From the NCBI RefSeq assembly GCF_002844375.1, contig NZ_CP024199.1, positions 3,574,001 to 3,638,000 on the forward strand: a stretch of 64,000 nucleotides of DNA, written 5' to 3'. The DNA comes from Thalassospira marina. Its GTDB lineage: Bacteria; Pseudomonadota; Alphaproteobacteria; Rhodospirillales; Thalassospiraceae. Positions 27,114 to 35,838 of the stretch are shown one piece after another; positions within the stretch are counted from its first letter, which is position 1; every line of letters starts with the position of its first letter. The notes below the pieces were generated by a model. That model searched no databases. It was given only the letters and a program-made list of their open reading frames with translations, and was not told the DNA's origin. The position numbers and the translations under genes are program-made.

Positions 27114-27737
27114 ATGAAAATTGCGATCGTGACACTGGATGGCTTTAACGAAATCGACAGCTTTGTCGCCCTGTCCATATTGGGGCGGGTCAAGGCCGAT
27201 GGCTGGTCCGTGCAGCTCGCATCGCCGCAAAAAACTGTTACCTCGATGAACGGGGTGGAAGTTACCGCCCAGCAACCGCTTTCCTATGCCAATGATGCCG
27301 ATGTGGTTTTGTTTGGCAGCGGCACCCGCACCCGCGAGCATATTGATAACCCCGCCCTGATCGATGAATTATCGCTCGACCCTGCCCGCCAGTTGATCGG
27401 CGCGCAATGTTCGGGCGTGCTATTTTTGCACCGTTTGGGCATTTTGCCCGCCACTGCCACAACCGATGCCAAAACCCGCCCGCTTCTGGCCGCCACCGGT
27501 TGCCTGGTCGAGGATAAACCCCTTGTCGCCCAGGGCAATATCATCACCAGTGGCGGTTGCCTGTCCTCGCAATATCTGGCGGGCTGGGTGATTGCGCGCG
27601 CGCTTGGGCTGGATCATGCCCTTGGCATTCTTGAATATGTTGCACCCAGCGGGCAGAAGTCATCCTTTGCCAAAACCGCGGCTGAAATTATCCGCCCGCA
27701 ATTGAATGTTCCCGCCCAGCCCGCCCTTTATTGCTGA
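27114..27737 (+). CDS. DJ-1/PfpI family protein
   Basis: This is a class I glutamine amidotransferase-like protein of the DJ-1/PfpI superfamily. The nucleophile-elbow cysteine is in LIGAQCSGVLFLHRLG, and the N-terminus KIAIVTLDGFNEIDSFVAL is typical. The exact activity (isocyanide hydratase, deglycase, chaperone, regulator without DNA-binding domain) cannot be deduced. It has 207 residues and no helix-turn-helix is attached. ATG 27114 is chosen over an open frame to 27051. It follows the amidohydrolase by 78 bases and may be co-transcribed. Confidence 0.85.
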   Translation: MKIAIVTLDGFNEIDSFVALSILGRVKADGWSVQLASPQKTVTSMNGVEVTAQQPLSYANDADVVLFGSGTRTREHIDNPALIDELSLDPARQLIGAQCSGVLFLHRLGILPATATTDAKTRPLLAATGCLVEDKPLVAQGNIITSGGCLSSQYLAGWVIARALGLDHALGILEYVAPSGQKSSFAKTAAEIIRPQLNVPAQPALYC

Positions 27738-27946
27738 TATCCCGCACCCTGCCTTGCGCCAGCGTACGTTTCCCCCACATCATGATCGCGGTGATGTGAT
27801 GAAATGGCACCGTTCAACCGGGCAAATGCTTTGCCTTATATTGGCCGAATAGGTAGGGTATCGAAACAGCATCAGGCGGATGACACATGCCGGTTGATCA
27901 CCATGGTTTCAAACCGTGACCAAAAAACGAAACGCAGGAAAAATTC

Positions 27947-29662
27947 TTGAAGCGCAATCTGTTACATCTTCTGGTCCCGGTAACTGCCCTTGCCCTTTCT
28001 GCCTGTGGCACACTCGGTCAGAATGCCCAGAACCAGCCCTTTGACTATCCGCAAAGCGACGGTTTCGCGGGTAACTTCCTGGCTGGCAAGGTTGCGCAAA
28101 GCAACAATGCCAGTGCCGAAGCCGCACAATACCTGCTGCGCGCCCAGGAACTGGAACCCCAAAACGATGATTTGCGCCGCCGCGCCTTTCTGGCGCTGAT
28201 TTCCGATGGCCGCATTTCCGATACCGAAACCATCGCCAGCCAGCTGATCAAGGAACAGCCACAGGACCTTTTTGCCGTGCTGGCCGTGGCCGATGCCGAT
28301 ATTCGCCATGAAAAATACCAGGCTGCCCTTGATACCATCAATACCCTGCCCGACCGTGGCCTGAATTCCATTATCCGCCCCATCGCGCAGGCCTGGCTTT
28401 ATACCGCCATGGACCGCCGCAGCGATGCGCTGGCCGCCCTTGATAAATTGCAGGCCAACAGCAGCCTTGCCCCGCTGTCGGAATATCATCGCGGGCTGAT
28501 CCTGGATTATTTCGGTGATCTCAACGGGGCCGAACGCGCCCTTGCCAGCGCCTATGGCGACCCGGCCGATGCGCCCCTGCGCGCCGCCGAGGCCCTGGGT
28601 GCCATTTACGAACGCAAAGGCCAGATCCAGAAAGCCGAACTGCTCTATCAAAGCTACATGGACCGTCACCCGCAATCGCTGGCGATGCCCTATCATCTTG
28701 AACGTCTGAAAAAGGGTGAACCGCCGATCAGCACGGCGCTGACCCCGGCCTCCGGTCTGGCCGAAGGCTACCTTGATATTGCAACCCTGCTCAGCCAGGA
28801 AAACGCGGTAGACCCGGCATTGCTGATGGCGCGCTTCTCGCTTTCGCTGCGCCCCGGCGATGCGGTGACCAAACTTCTGGTCGGCGAGGTTATGGAAATC
28901 CAGAAACGCTGGCCCGAAGCAATCGCGATTTACAAATCCATCCCCAAGGATTCCCCGCATAGCTGGAACGCCCGCCTGCGCGAAGCCTCCAGCCTGACGG
29001 AAATTGACAAAAACCAGGAAGCCATTGCCATCCTGCGCAAAATGGTCAGCGAACGCCGCGAACGTGCCGACGCCCTGATCCAGCTTGGCGATGTTCTGCG
29101 TGCCACCAAACAGTTTAGCAGCTCTGCCGATGCCTATAGCGAAGCAATTGATCGCCTCGGCGGTGCGGAAACGGTTGGCTGGCGTTTGCTCTATCGTCGT
29201 GGCATTGCCTATGAACAGGCCGGTCAGTGGCCCAAGGCCGAACAGGACTTCCTGCTTGCGCTGGAAATGGAGCCCGATCAGCCCTATGTCCTCAATTATC
29301 TCGGCTATAGCTGGGTTGATATGGGCATGAATTTCGACAAGGCGCAGGAAATGCTGCAACGCGCGGTCGAACTGAAACCCGATGATGGCTTCATCGTCGA
29401 CAGTCTGGGCTGGGTCTATTACAAACTTGGCCATTACGAACAGGCGGTCGAGGAACTGGAACATGCGGTATCGCTGATTCCCGATGACCCCACGGTCAAT
29501 GACCATCTTGGCGATGCCTATTATCAGGTGGGTCGCCACCACGAAGCCGAATTTCAATGGCGCCGGTCGCTGTCATTTGATCCATCTCCAGAACTTCGCA
29601 AAGATGTTCTGGCAAAACTGAATGGCAAAAAACCCGCAACCGGTATGGCTGCGACCAATTAA
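27947..29662 (+). CDS. TPR-repeat outer-membrane-type lipoprotein
   Basis: A 571-residue protein starting at TTG 27947, with GCAGGA upstream. The N-terminus KRNLLHLLVPVTALALSACG ends in a lipobox (LSAC), so it should be lipidated and periplasm-facing. The rest is tetratricopeptide repeats; the clearest are RGIAYEQAGQWPKAEQDFLLALEMEPDQPYVLNYLGY and DSLGWVYYKLGHYEQAVEELEHAVSLIPDDPTVNDHLGDAYYQVGRHHEAE. Such proteins precede ispE in many alphaproteobacteria. The likely role is protein-protein scaffolding; no enzyme motif is present. ispE starts 9 bases after its stop. Confidence 0.88.
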   Translation: MKRNLLHLLVPVTALALSACGTLGQNAQNQPFDYPQSDGFAGNFLAGKVAQSNNASAEAAQYLLRAQELEPQNDDLRRRAFLALISDGRISDTETIASQLIKEQPQDLFAVLAVADADIRHEKYQAALDTINTLPDRGLNSIIRPIAQAWLYTAMDRRSDALAALDKLQANSSLAPLSEYHRGLILDYFGDLNGAERALASAYGDPADAPLRAAEALGAIYERKGQIQKAELLYQSYMDRHPQSLAMPYHLERLKKGEPPISTALTPASGLAEGYLDIATLLSQENAVDPALLMARFSLSLRPGDAVTKLLVGEVMEIQKRWPEAIAIYKSIPKDSPHSWNARLREASSLTEIDKNQEAIAILRKMVSERRERADALIQLGDVLRATKQFSSSADAYSEAIDRLGGAETVGWRLLYRRGIAYEQAGQWPKAEQDFLLALEMEPDQPYVLNYLGYSWVDMGMNFDKAQEMLQRAVELKPDDGFIVDSLGWVYYKLGHYEQAVEELEHAVSLIPDDPTVNDHLGDAYYQVGRHHEAEFQWRRSLSFDPSPELRKDVLAKLNGKKPATGMAATN

Positions 29663-29671
29663 CCCGGAAAA

Positions 29672-30574
29672 ATGGGCAGGGCCATGGAAACCCAGTTGAT
29701 CGAACCGGCACAGGCCAAGATTAACCTTTTCCTGCATGTCACTGGCAAACGCGATGACGGCTATCATACCCTTGATAGCCTCGTCTGCTTTGCCACTTGC
29801 GGCGATGTCATTCGTGCCCGTCCGGCCGATGATGGCACGCTGACCCTTGCCGTTACCGGCCCGATGGCCGCCCACCTGGAAGATGCCAGCGCCAAGGATA
29901 ACCTTGTGATGCGCGCCGCCACCCTTCTGCGTGAACGCTTTGGCATTGCCCAGGGTGCCGAACTTATTTTGGAAAAAAACCTGCCCGTGGCATCCGGCAT
30001 CGGTGGTGGCTCGGCCGATGCGGCGGCAACGCTGCGTGTTTTATGCAAATTATGGGGTATCAAAGCCCGCCCGGCGGACCTCGCACCGCTTGCCCTGGAT
30101 CTGGGCGCGGATGTGCCCGTCTGCCTTGATGGCGGCACGGTTCTGATGCAGGGCATCGGCGAAAAACTGACCCCGCTGGCACCGCTGCCCGGTTTTTCAA
30201 TGGTGCTGGTCAATCCCGGCAAGGCGGTTTCCACCCCGGCTATTTTCGCCGCCCGCGATGGCGATTTCACCGATGCCAATCTGTGGCCGACCGATCAGGG
30301 CTTTGCCGATATCACCACGCTTGCCGATGCACTGCGCGATTGCCGCAATGACCTGACCCTTCCGGCCGTCACCCTGCTGCCCGAAATTTGCGATGTGCTT
30401 GATGCCCTGGCACGGGCCGATGGCTGCCTGCTTGCGCGCATGTCCGGCAGCGGTGCAACCTGCTTTGGCCTGTATCCCGATGCACAAATGGCCGCCAACG
30501 CCGCCACTGCAATTGCCACCACCAATCCCGACTGGTGGGTAAAGGATTGCAAAATCGCATCCCCTGCAGCCTGA
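29672..30574 (+). CDS. ispE: 4-diphosphocytidyl-2-C-methyl-D-erythritol kinase IspE
   Basis: IspE phosphorylates CDP-methylerythritol in the MEP isoprenoid pathway. It is a GHMP kinase: the N-terminal AQAKINLFLHVTGKRDDGYHTLDS holds the substrate-binding lysine and the ATP loop is LPVASGIGGGSADAAATLR. The C-terminal RMSGSGATCFGLY is the third GHMP motif. About 300 residues. Start is ATG 29672 or, four codons later, ATG 29684, which has AGG before it. It is probably co-transcribed with the TPR lipoprotein gene. Confidence 0.96.
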   Translation: MGRAMETQLIEPAQAKINLFLHVTGKRDDGYHTLDSLVCFATCGDVIRARPADDGTLTLAVTGPMAAHLEDASAKDNLVMRAATLLRERFGIAQGAELILEKNLPVASGIGGGSADAAATLRVLCKLWGIKARPADLAPLALDLGADVPVCLDGGTVLMQGIGEKLTPLAPLPGFSMVLVNPGKAVSTPAIFAARDGDFTDANLWPTDQGFADITTLADALRDCRNDLTLPAVTLLPEICDVLDALARADGCLLARMSGSGATCFGLYPDAQMAANAATAIATTNPDWWVKDCKIASPAA

Positions 30575-30670
30575 CGCAAAACCGGCCCGATCCCCAATCA
30601 CCCGCTATCCCTCCCGGCTCCACAGCCCGGTCACGGCCCGGTCACAACCCATTCGCGCCCGGTTATCACA

Positions 30671-30703
30671 CCCTGACCACATACTGACCGTACCCTGACC
30701 GTA
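30671..30703. repeat. Three tandem 11-nt repeats in a gene-free stretch
   Basis: CCCTGACCACA, TACTGACCGTA and CCCTGACCGTA follow each other without gaps. Just upstream are two similar units, CAGCCCGGTCA and CGGCCCGGTCA (about 30624-30645). The whole 30575-30970 gap is rich in C, with drifted short repeats (several TCATCGCC-like units at 30830-30895), and holds no gene I can support. Confidence 0.6.
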
Positions 30704-30975
30704 CCCCGGGGCCACGACCTGATCACTGCCAGATCAGCTCCTGATCACACACAAACGGCCACCTGCCCGCAATTTGCTGCGACCGGATACAAAAAACCGC
30801 CCCTATCCAGCCCCCTCACCAGCAGCACAATCATCGCCGTATCATCGCCGCATCGTCACCTTTTCACCACCACCTCATCGCGGCCCCATCGCAGTGCACC
30901 AACACCACAATCACGCCCCAAATTCGCGCCAGACGAAAAAATCCGGCGCGGATCAAAAAGGATCAAAATAGAGGG

Positions 30976-31004
30976 TTGCACTTGGCGGAATAGGACGCTA
31001 TTTT
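30976..31004 (+). promoter_or_regulatory. Sigma70-type promoter of tRNA-Gln
   Basis: TTGCAC (-35) and TATTTT (-10) are separated by exactly 17 bases. The tRNA begins 19 bases after the -10. The bases after the -10 (CCGCGCC) form a GC-rich discriminator, as is usual for stable RNA promoters. Confidence 0.75.
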
Positions 31005-31022
31005 CCGCGCCACACACGCTGA

Positions 31023-31097
31023 TGGGGCGTGGCCAAGTGGTAAGGCATCGGTTTTTGGTATCGTGTACCGTAGGTTCGAATCCTACCGCCCCAGCCA
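31023..31097 (+). tRNA. tRNA-Gln (anticodon UUG)
   Basis: All four arms fold. The acceptor stem is TGGGGCG with CGCCCCA, the D arm GCCAAGTGGTAAGGC, the anticodon loop TTTTGGT with anticodon TTG, and the T arm GTAGG-TTCGAAT-CCTAC. The discriminator is G and the CCA end is encoded. The T1 acceptor base is typical of tRNA-Gln. The anticodon stem has a G-U pair and a weak outer pair (T-T). Confidence 0.96.
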
Positions 31098-31101
31098 AGA
31101 C

Positions 31102-31139
31102 AAACCCCTTTGAGGTTTTCCTCAAAGGGGTTTTCTTTT
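31102..31139 (+). terminator. Intrinsic terminator of tRNA-Gln
   Basis: A 14-bp stem (31102-31115 with 31120-31133) closes a TTTT loop and is followed by TTTTCTTTT. It starts five bases after the tRNA. Its A-rich left side may also let it stop the convergent GGDEF gene. Confidence 0.93.
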
Positions 31140-31161
31140 GCCTGAAATTCCGAAGGTATCG

Positions 31162-32601
31162 TTACACCATCTCTGGCGTCATTTCCGCAACGCGGATGCA
31201 GTCGCGGCCGGCTTTTTTGGCCTGGTACATGGCGCTATCGGCCCGGCTGGTGATGGTGTCTGGCGTGTCGTCGGGCTGTGCCATGGTCACACCCACGCTG
31301 ATCGTTAAATCGATATCAACACCGTCATGAGCAAAACCGGCATTGCGGATGCCGTCTGTCAGGCGGGTTAAAAATTGCTGCGCGCCTTCAAGGTCGGTAT
31401 CGGGCAGGACGGCCAAAAATTCCTCGCCGCCCCAGCGGGCGAAAACATCCATTTTGCGGGCGATGCGTTCAACCTCGGTGGCAAACAGTTTCAGGGCATT
31501 GTCCCCGGCCTGGTGGCCGTGAGTATCGTTTAACTGTTTGAAACGGTCAAAATCCATCAGGGCCACGGCCATCGGGCGACGGTGGCGATTGGCGCGTTCC
31601 AGTTCCTGGGACAGGCGCTGTTCCATATGACGACGGTTGAAAAGGCCGGTCAGGCTGTCGGTTGTGGCCTGATATTCCAGTTCCTGATGGGCAAGGCGCA
31701 ATTCTTCAAGGTCGGTGCGGCGGGCAATTTCATGGCCCATCCAGCCTGCAAACAGGCGGATCAGTTCAATATCCTGGCCGGTAAAGGGCCGGGTCGGCGA
31801 CGGGCTTGAAAAATTAAGCGTCCCATAGGGTTCGCCATCAACCAGAACCGGCGCACCCAGATAGGCTTCCATACCGAAGTTTTTATAACAGGGATGGGTT
31901 TTAAGTTCGCTATTGGCAACATGGTGAAAACCAACGGCATCGCCCTTCTTCACAACCTGGCTGCAATAGGTGGTGCCCAGTTCAAAGGTCGTTCCAACTG
32001 CCAATGCATCCTCGGGATGCACCACATGGCGAACTTCATATTCGTTATCGACAATACGGCTGAAAATACCAATTGGCAGGCCGAAATGCATAGTGCCCAG
32101 ATACAGCACCGACTGAATACGCTGCGAAAAATCAAGCTGCCGGGACGAGGTAATTTCGTGCAAACGGTTCAGCGCGCGTTCGGCCTCCATCCGCACGGTT
32201 ACGTCCGTGATCAGGGCCAGAAAAACCAGTTCCGATGAATCCTGGTTGCGAATGGGGCCGCCCGATGTTTCGCCTTCAAACACGGTGCCATCCTTGCGGA
32301 TATAGCGCACAATCACCCGTTCAGACGTTTCAGATGCCGCCTCGTTATAGCGTTTGCGGCCCAGATCGCGGAAATCCTCGGTATCGGCATAAAACATGCT
32401 GGTCTGGCGGCCAACAACCTCGGACGATTTATAACCAAACAGCTTTTCGGCCGAGGGATTAAGCATGATCACATTGCGGTTATGATCGGCAATAACCGCT
32501 GCTGTTTCAATATGTTCAAACACATAAGGCAGCACGGGCGCCACCAAAGGGGCCGTTACAAAACTGCTCAGGTCTGGACCTGTCGCGCCCGTGAAACTCA
32601 T
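31162..32601 (-). CDS. PAS-GAF-GGDEF diguanylate cyclase
   Basis: This protein should make c-di-GMP from two GTP. In order: a PAS domain (about residues 25-145, with AAVIADHNRNVIMLNPSAEKLFGY), a GAF domain (about 150-310, with SQVVKKGDAVGFHHVANSELKTHPCY) and a GGDEF domain (about 325-475). The active-site motif is intact as RWGGEEFLAVLPD. An inhibitory-site RxxD (RKMD) lies five residues before it, so product feedback is likely. There are no transmembrane segments. The GAF plus PAS input suggests sensing of a small cytosolic ligand or redox state. It stands alone, ending toward the tRNA. Confidence 0.93.
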   Translation of the reverse strand: MSFTGATGPDLSSFVTAPLVAPVLPYVFEHIETAAVIADHNRNVIMLNPSAEKLFGYKSSEVVGRQTSMFYADTEDFRDLGRKRYNEAASETSERVIVRYIRKDGTVFEGETSGGPIRNQDSSELVFLALITDVTVRMEAERALNRLHEITSSRQLDFSQRIQSVLYLGTMHFGLPIGIFSRIVDNEYEVRHVVHPEDALAVGTTFELGTTYCSQVVKKGDAVGFHHVANSELKTHPCYKNFGMEAYLGAPVLVDGEPYGTLNFSSPSPTRPFTGQDIELIRLFAGWMGHEIARRTDLEELRLAHQELEYQATTDSLTGLFNRRHMEQRLSQELERANRHRRPMAVALMDFDRFKQLNDTHGHQAGDNALKLFATEVERIARKMDVFARWGGEEFLAVLPDTDLEGAQQFLTRLTDGIRNAGFAHDGVDIDLTISVGVTMAQPDDTPDTITSRADSAMYQAKKAGRDCIRVAEMTPEMV

Positions 32602-32947
32602 TACGAAACCATCCGTTTGTATAGTTTAATTTTTCAAAACATAATACCTAGGATTAGAACATACAACCTCGTCTTTGGTCAAAGGCGGCATTTTACACAA
32701 AAAGGCAACAATATTACCCTGTCCATCAACAGGGCCAAACCCGCCCCTGTGGCGGGCCACATTAAGCCCGGCGCGCACATCCCGGCAGGGGCATGTTGCC
32801 CTGCCCACCGGGGCAAGGGCGCAGATGCAGGGCCAACGGAGGGACAGAAGCACAAGAGCCGAGGCATGAAAGCGCAGATGCGCAAGCCTGCTGCTGCGGC
32901 TGTTGCTGCGCCTGTTGGGCCACCATCGGGGCCAGCTGGTGGTAAAG
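32602..32947. other. Gap without supported gene
   Basis: These 346 bases lie upstream of the GGDEF gene and downstream of cutC, both on the minus strand. Frames are open on both strands, but none has a ribosome binding site, recognisable protein pattern or normal codon use. An AT-rich stretch at 32620-32660 probably holds the promoter of the GGDEF gene; I cannot place its boxes. Confidence 0.5.
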
Positions 32948-33649
32948 CTAGTGATCCATCGCCCGGCGCAAATCGCGTACCGCCCGGCCATCGGTGGCAA
33001 CGCGGCCTTCTTCGCCCGTTGCAGCCGCCTGCTTGCAGGATGCATGCAATTGCGAGGTGCCGGTTTTGGCCCGCAGGGTGCTGGCATTGGCCGCCGTCAC
33101 GCCGCTTCCGGGTAAAATGATGATACGCCCCTGTGCCCGGGCGATCAGGTCGGCAATCATGTTACAGCCTTCTTCGGCGGTTGTTTTTTGCCCCGACGTC
33201 AGGATGCGGTCAAAACCAAGCGAAACCGCCGTTTCCAGTGCGCCAAAGGCATCGGGCGTTACATCAAATGCGCGATGCAGGGTTTTAGCCAAGCCCCCTG
33301 CCGCGTCACACAGCAGTTTCAGCGCTTCGGTATCAAGGCTGCCATCGGCTTTGCAGGCGCCAAAAACCACGCCCTGCGCCCCGGCCTGGCGGGCCATGGC
33401 GATTTCGCGGGTCATGGTTTCAATTTCCGTTGCGCTATAAACAAAATTGCCCGGTCGCGGGCGGATCATGGCGAAACACGGCACCGGTATTTCCGGCATC
33501 CGTGTCAAGGCGCCCGGTGTCGGCGTTAAGCCACCCACGGCAAGGGCTGAACAATATTCAATCCGGTCGGCACCATTTTGCGCCGCAATCAACGCGTCTT
33601 CAAAACTTTCGACACAGACTTCCAGGGTCATATGACTGATACGGGTCAC
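32948..33649 (-). CDS. cutC: CutC family protein (TIM barrel)
   Basis: CutC proteins were first linked to copper homeostasis in E. coli, though that role is disputed. The 233-residue protein matches well: LEVCVESFEDALIAAQNGADRIEYCSALAVGGLTP, IPVPCFAMIRPRPGNFVYSATE, and RAFDVTPDAFGALETAVSLGFDRILTSGQ. I chose GTG 33649 because GGAG lies seven bases upstream; TTG 33667 and ATG 33631 are alternatives. It follows the ROK kinase gene by about 120 bases on the same strand. In that setting a role in sugar catabolism seems as likely as copper handling. Confidence 0.88.
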   Translation of the reverse strand: MTRISHMTLEVCVESFEDALIAAQNGADRIEYCSALAVGGLTPTPGALTRMPEIPVPCFAMIRPRPGNFVYSATEIETMTREIAMARQAGAQGVVFGACKADGSLDTEALKLLCDAAGGLAKTLHRAFDVTPDAFGALETAVSLGFDRILTSGQKTTAEEGCNMIADLIARAQGRIIILPGSGVTAANASTLRAKTGTSQLHASCKQAAATGEEGRVATDGRAVRDLRRAMDH

Positions 33650-33768
33650 GGGGAGGCTCCAATTCAAACTTCATAGACAATGCCGCGCACAACATGCGGC
33701 AAAAGGCAAAATGACGTCACGGCAAGGCAAGGCACGAAACAAGGCGACAACCATCAGCCAGCCGGGCT

Positions 33769-34695
33769 TCAGATGGCTGCATCATGCAGCAGGGCAGCAC
33801 CCCGTAATCCGCCATCGGCAAAGAAATGGCCCGGCACCACAAGGGCCTGGTCATACCGGCCCAGCACATTGGTCCGCACAACGGCATCAATCCGCGCAAT
33901 CAGGCCCGGTTCGGCGGCAAGGCCGCCACCAACCGGGATGATATCGGGGTCCAGCACATTAACCATCAGCCGCAATTGCCCCGCCACCAGATCGACAAAC
34001 ACATCAATGGTTTTAAGGGCATTGCCATTACCCGCCCGCCAGGCCGTGGTAATTTCCTGGCTGGAAAGGTCTTTGCCATGCAGGGCGGCATGAATGCGTT
34101 CCATGCCACGCGCCGCCCCCCACGGGTCCAGGCAGGCCGCCCCGCCACAGCCGCACTGGCGCGCCTTGATACCGTGGCGCATCAGGGGGCCGGAAATGTC
34201 GTTACCATGCCCCCATTCGCCGCGAATACCGCTGCGCCCGCCAATAAAATGGCCATCCACCACAATACCACCGCCAACACCGGTGCCAAGGATGATGGCA
34301 AAGACCGTCCGGTGGCCCTGCCCTGCCCCCAGGCAGGCCTCGGCCAGGGCGAAACAGTCGGCATCATTTTCAACACGGACCGGGCGTTGCAAAACCGCGC
34401 TTAAGCCCGCGCCAATCGGCCAGCCCTTGATCGGCGGCACATTGGCCGAAATCACCGCGCCGCTTTCGGGGTCAAGGCCACCGGCAAAGCTGATGCCGAC
34501 AGGCGGCCGGGCCTTTCCGGCGGATGCATTGCCAAACTGCGCATCGGCCGCAAGAACAAGATCCGCAATTGCGCCGGTAAAGCTGTCGCGATCCTCAAGC
34601 GGGGTTGCCACCTTTTGCCGGTGCAGGATTTCGCCCTGATCGGAAAAAACGCCGAATTCTATTTTTGTGCCGCCAATATCGAATGCGTATTTCAT
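33769..34695 (-). CDS. ROK-family sugar kinase
   Basis: This is an ATP-dependent sugar kinase, glucokinase or N-acetylglucosamine kinase type. The N-terminal phosphate loop is FDIGGTKIEFGVF and the catalytic Asp is in VENDADCFALAEA. The GTGVGGGIVVDG segment, the GEWGHGND motif and the zinc-binding CGCGGAACLDPWG are all present, so this is the kinase branch rather than the repressor branch. No helix-turn-helix. ATG 34695 with AAGG upstream gives 309 residues. It is divergent from a LacI-type regulator. A preference for GlcNAc would fit the glycosylasparaginase operon nearby but is inference. Confidence 0.92.
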   Translation of the reverse strand: MKYAFDIGGTKIEFGVFSDQGEILHRQKVATPLEDRDSFTGAIADLVLAADAQFGNASAGKARPPVGISFAGGLDPESGAVISANVPPIKGWPIGAGLSAVLQRPVRVENDADCFALAEACLGAGQGHRTVFAIILGTGVGGGIVVDGHFIGGRSGIRGEWGHGNDISGPLMRHGIKARQCGCGGAACLDPWGAARGMERIHAALHGKDLSSQEITTAWRAGNGNALKTIDVFVDLVAGQLRLMVNVLDPDIIPVGGGLAAEPGLIARIDAVVRTNVLGRYDQALVVPGHFFADGGLRGAALLHDAAI

Positions 34696-34760
34696 TGAAC
34701 CTTGCCTTGCGATCCCATAATTTCGCCCTTCATACACTGCCTTACCCGGGGGAACTGACC

Positions 34761-35774
34761 CTGTCTGACCAATACACTGCCCGCCACCGCAAAACGAACC
34801 TGCCCACCCTGCAGGATGTTGCCAACCGTGCCGGCGTGTCGCTTTCCGCGGCATCGCGTGCCCTGTCGCGCGACCAGAAACCGGTTGCCGCCGAAAAGCG
34901 CGAACGCGTGCTTGCTGCTGCCCGTGAACTTGGCTACAGCGCCAATCCACTGGCACAGGGCCTGTCCACCCGCCAGACGGGGCTGGTCAGTATCATTGTC
35001 AATCATATCGGCGATCTTAGTGACCTGGATCTGTTTGATATCCTGATTGGCCGATTGCAGGATGTCGGCAAGCAGGCATCAATTGTGCGGTTGGGATCGG
35101 TAAGCAGTGCGAGGGACTTTTTGCGGGGCAGCATCAATTATCATGTCGATGCCGCGCTTATCTTTTCCGATTTTATTGGTCCAAGGCAAGCCCGCGATTT
35201 TTTTCGTACCAATCATGTCATCATGTTAAATGGCCGCCAGGACAGCCAGAGCCTTTCGGTTCAGCCCGATGATGCACCCGGAATTGAACAGGCGGTTGAA
35301 AATGCCGCCCGCGCGCGGGTTGAAACCGCAACGCTGATTACCGGGCGCGAAAGTTCGGAACTGGAACAGCAACGCATCGCCCTTTACCGCACTGCACTGG
35401 CCAAACACGGCATTCTTGTCCATGAACAGATGCAGGGTGATTATTCCTATGCGGCCGGTGTGGCCGCCGCGCAAAAAATTGACCCGCGCCACTATCCCGA
35501 TACCATTTTCTGCACATCGGACGCCATGGCGATGGGGGTGCTTGATGTGCTGCGTGACCGCGAAGCAGGCATCATCCCCGATCGTATCCGACTTTACGGG
35601 TTTGACAATCTGTCGCTGACCGAACTGCACAGCTATCCCATTTCATCCATCGGCTTTGACAAGGGCGATTACGTCGAACAGGTGGTATCGCTGCTGGTGG
35701 ACCATGGCCGGGCACGCAAGGGCGAACGCCACCTTGGCGTACCAACCCGTTTTTTTGCCCGCCATACCGGCTAG
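34761..35774 (+). CDS. LacI-family transcriptional regulator
   Basis: The N-terminal helix-turn-helix and hinge are clear: TLQDVANRAGVSLSAASRALSRDQKPVAAEKRERVLAAARELGYSANPLAQGL. A periplasmic-binding-like effector domain follows, ending GLVSIIV...DTIFCTSDAMAMGVLDVLRD...RLYGFDN. The start is hard: ATG 34683 would overlap the divergent ROK gene and leave about 40 extra residues before the HTH. CTG 34761, with GGGGGA seven bases upstream, gives a normal N-terminus and room for promoters, so I prefer it tentatively. Targets are probably the ROK/cutC genes and the ABC operon, whose promoter carries a LacI-type palindrome at 39750-39763. Confidence 0.85.
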   Translation: MSDQYTARHRKTNLPTLQDVANRAGVSLSAASRALSRDQKPVAAEKRERVLAAARELGYSANPLAQGLSTRQTGLVSIIVNHIGDLSDLDLFDILIGRLQDVGKQASIVRLGSVSSARDFLRGSINYHVDAALIFSDFIGPRQARDFFRTNHVIMLNGRQDSQSLSVQPDDAPGIEQAVENAARARVETATLITGRESSELEQQRIALYRTALAKHGILVHEQMQGDYSYAAGVAAAQKIDPRHYPDTIFCTSDAMAMGVLDVLRDREAGIIPDRIRLYGFDNLSLTELHSYPISSIGFDKGDYVEQVVSLLVDHGRARKGERHLGVPTRFFARHTG

Positions 35775-35810
35775 CGCATATCGCGTTCAATCAGGCCGGA
35801 TATGACAAAA

Positions 35811-35830
35811 CGCCGCCCCGAAGGGCGGCG
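35811..35830 (-). terminator. Terminator of the ABC transporter operon
   Basis: An 8-bp GC-only stem (CGCCGCCC at 35811-35818 with 35823-35830) has a CGAA loop. On the minus strand it is followed by TTTTG. It lies 8 bases after the binding protein gene; the convergent LacI gene ends 36 bases away. Confidence 0.75.
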
Positions 35831-35838
35831 CAGAAACA

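Noticed and set aside
27962..29557. A 531-codon open frame on the minus strand
   Set aside because: It is fully antisense to the TPR lipoprotein gene, whose lipobox and TPR repeats are clear. High-GC genes often give such mirror frames.
30830..30900. Repeated TCATCGCC-like units, considered as a CRISPR or satellite
   Set aside because: Units are short, irregular and not separated by unique spacers.
32482..33120. Open frames on both strands across 32.5-33.1 kb
   Set aside because: They overlap the GGDEF start and the cutC end and look like random translation of GC-rich DNA.
33681..33701. TGCCGC/GCGGCA hairpin between the ROK and cutC genes
   Set aside because: Short stem without T run; not enough to call a terminator or attenuator.
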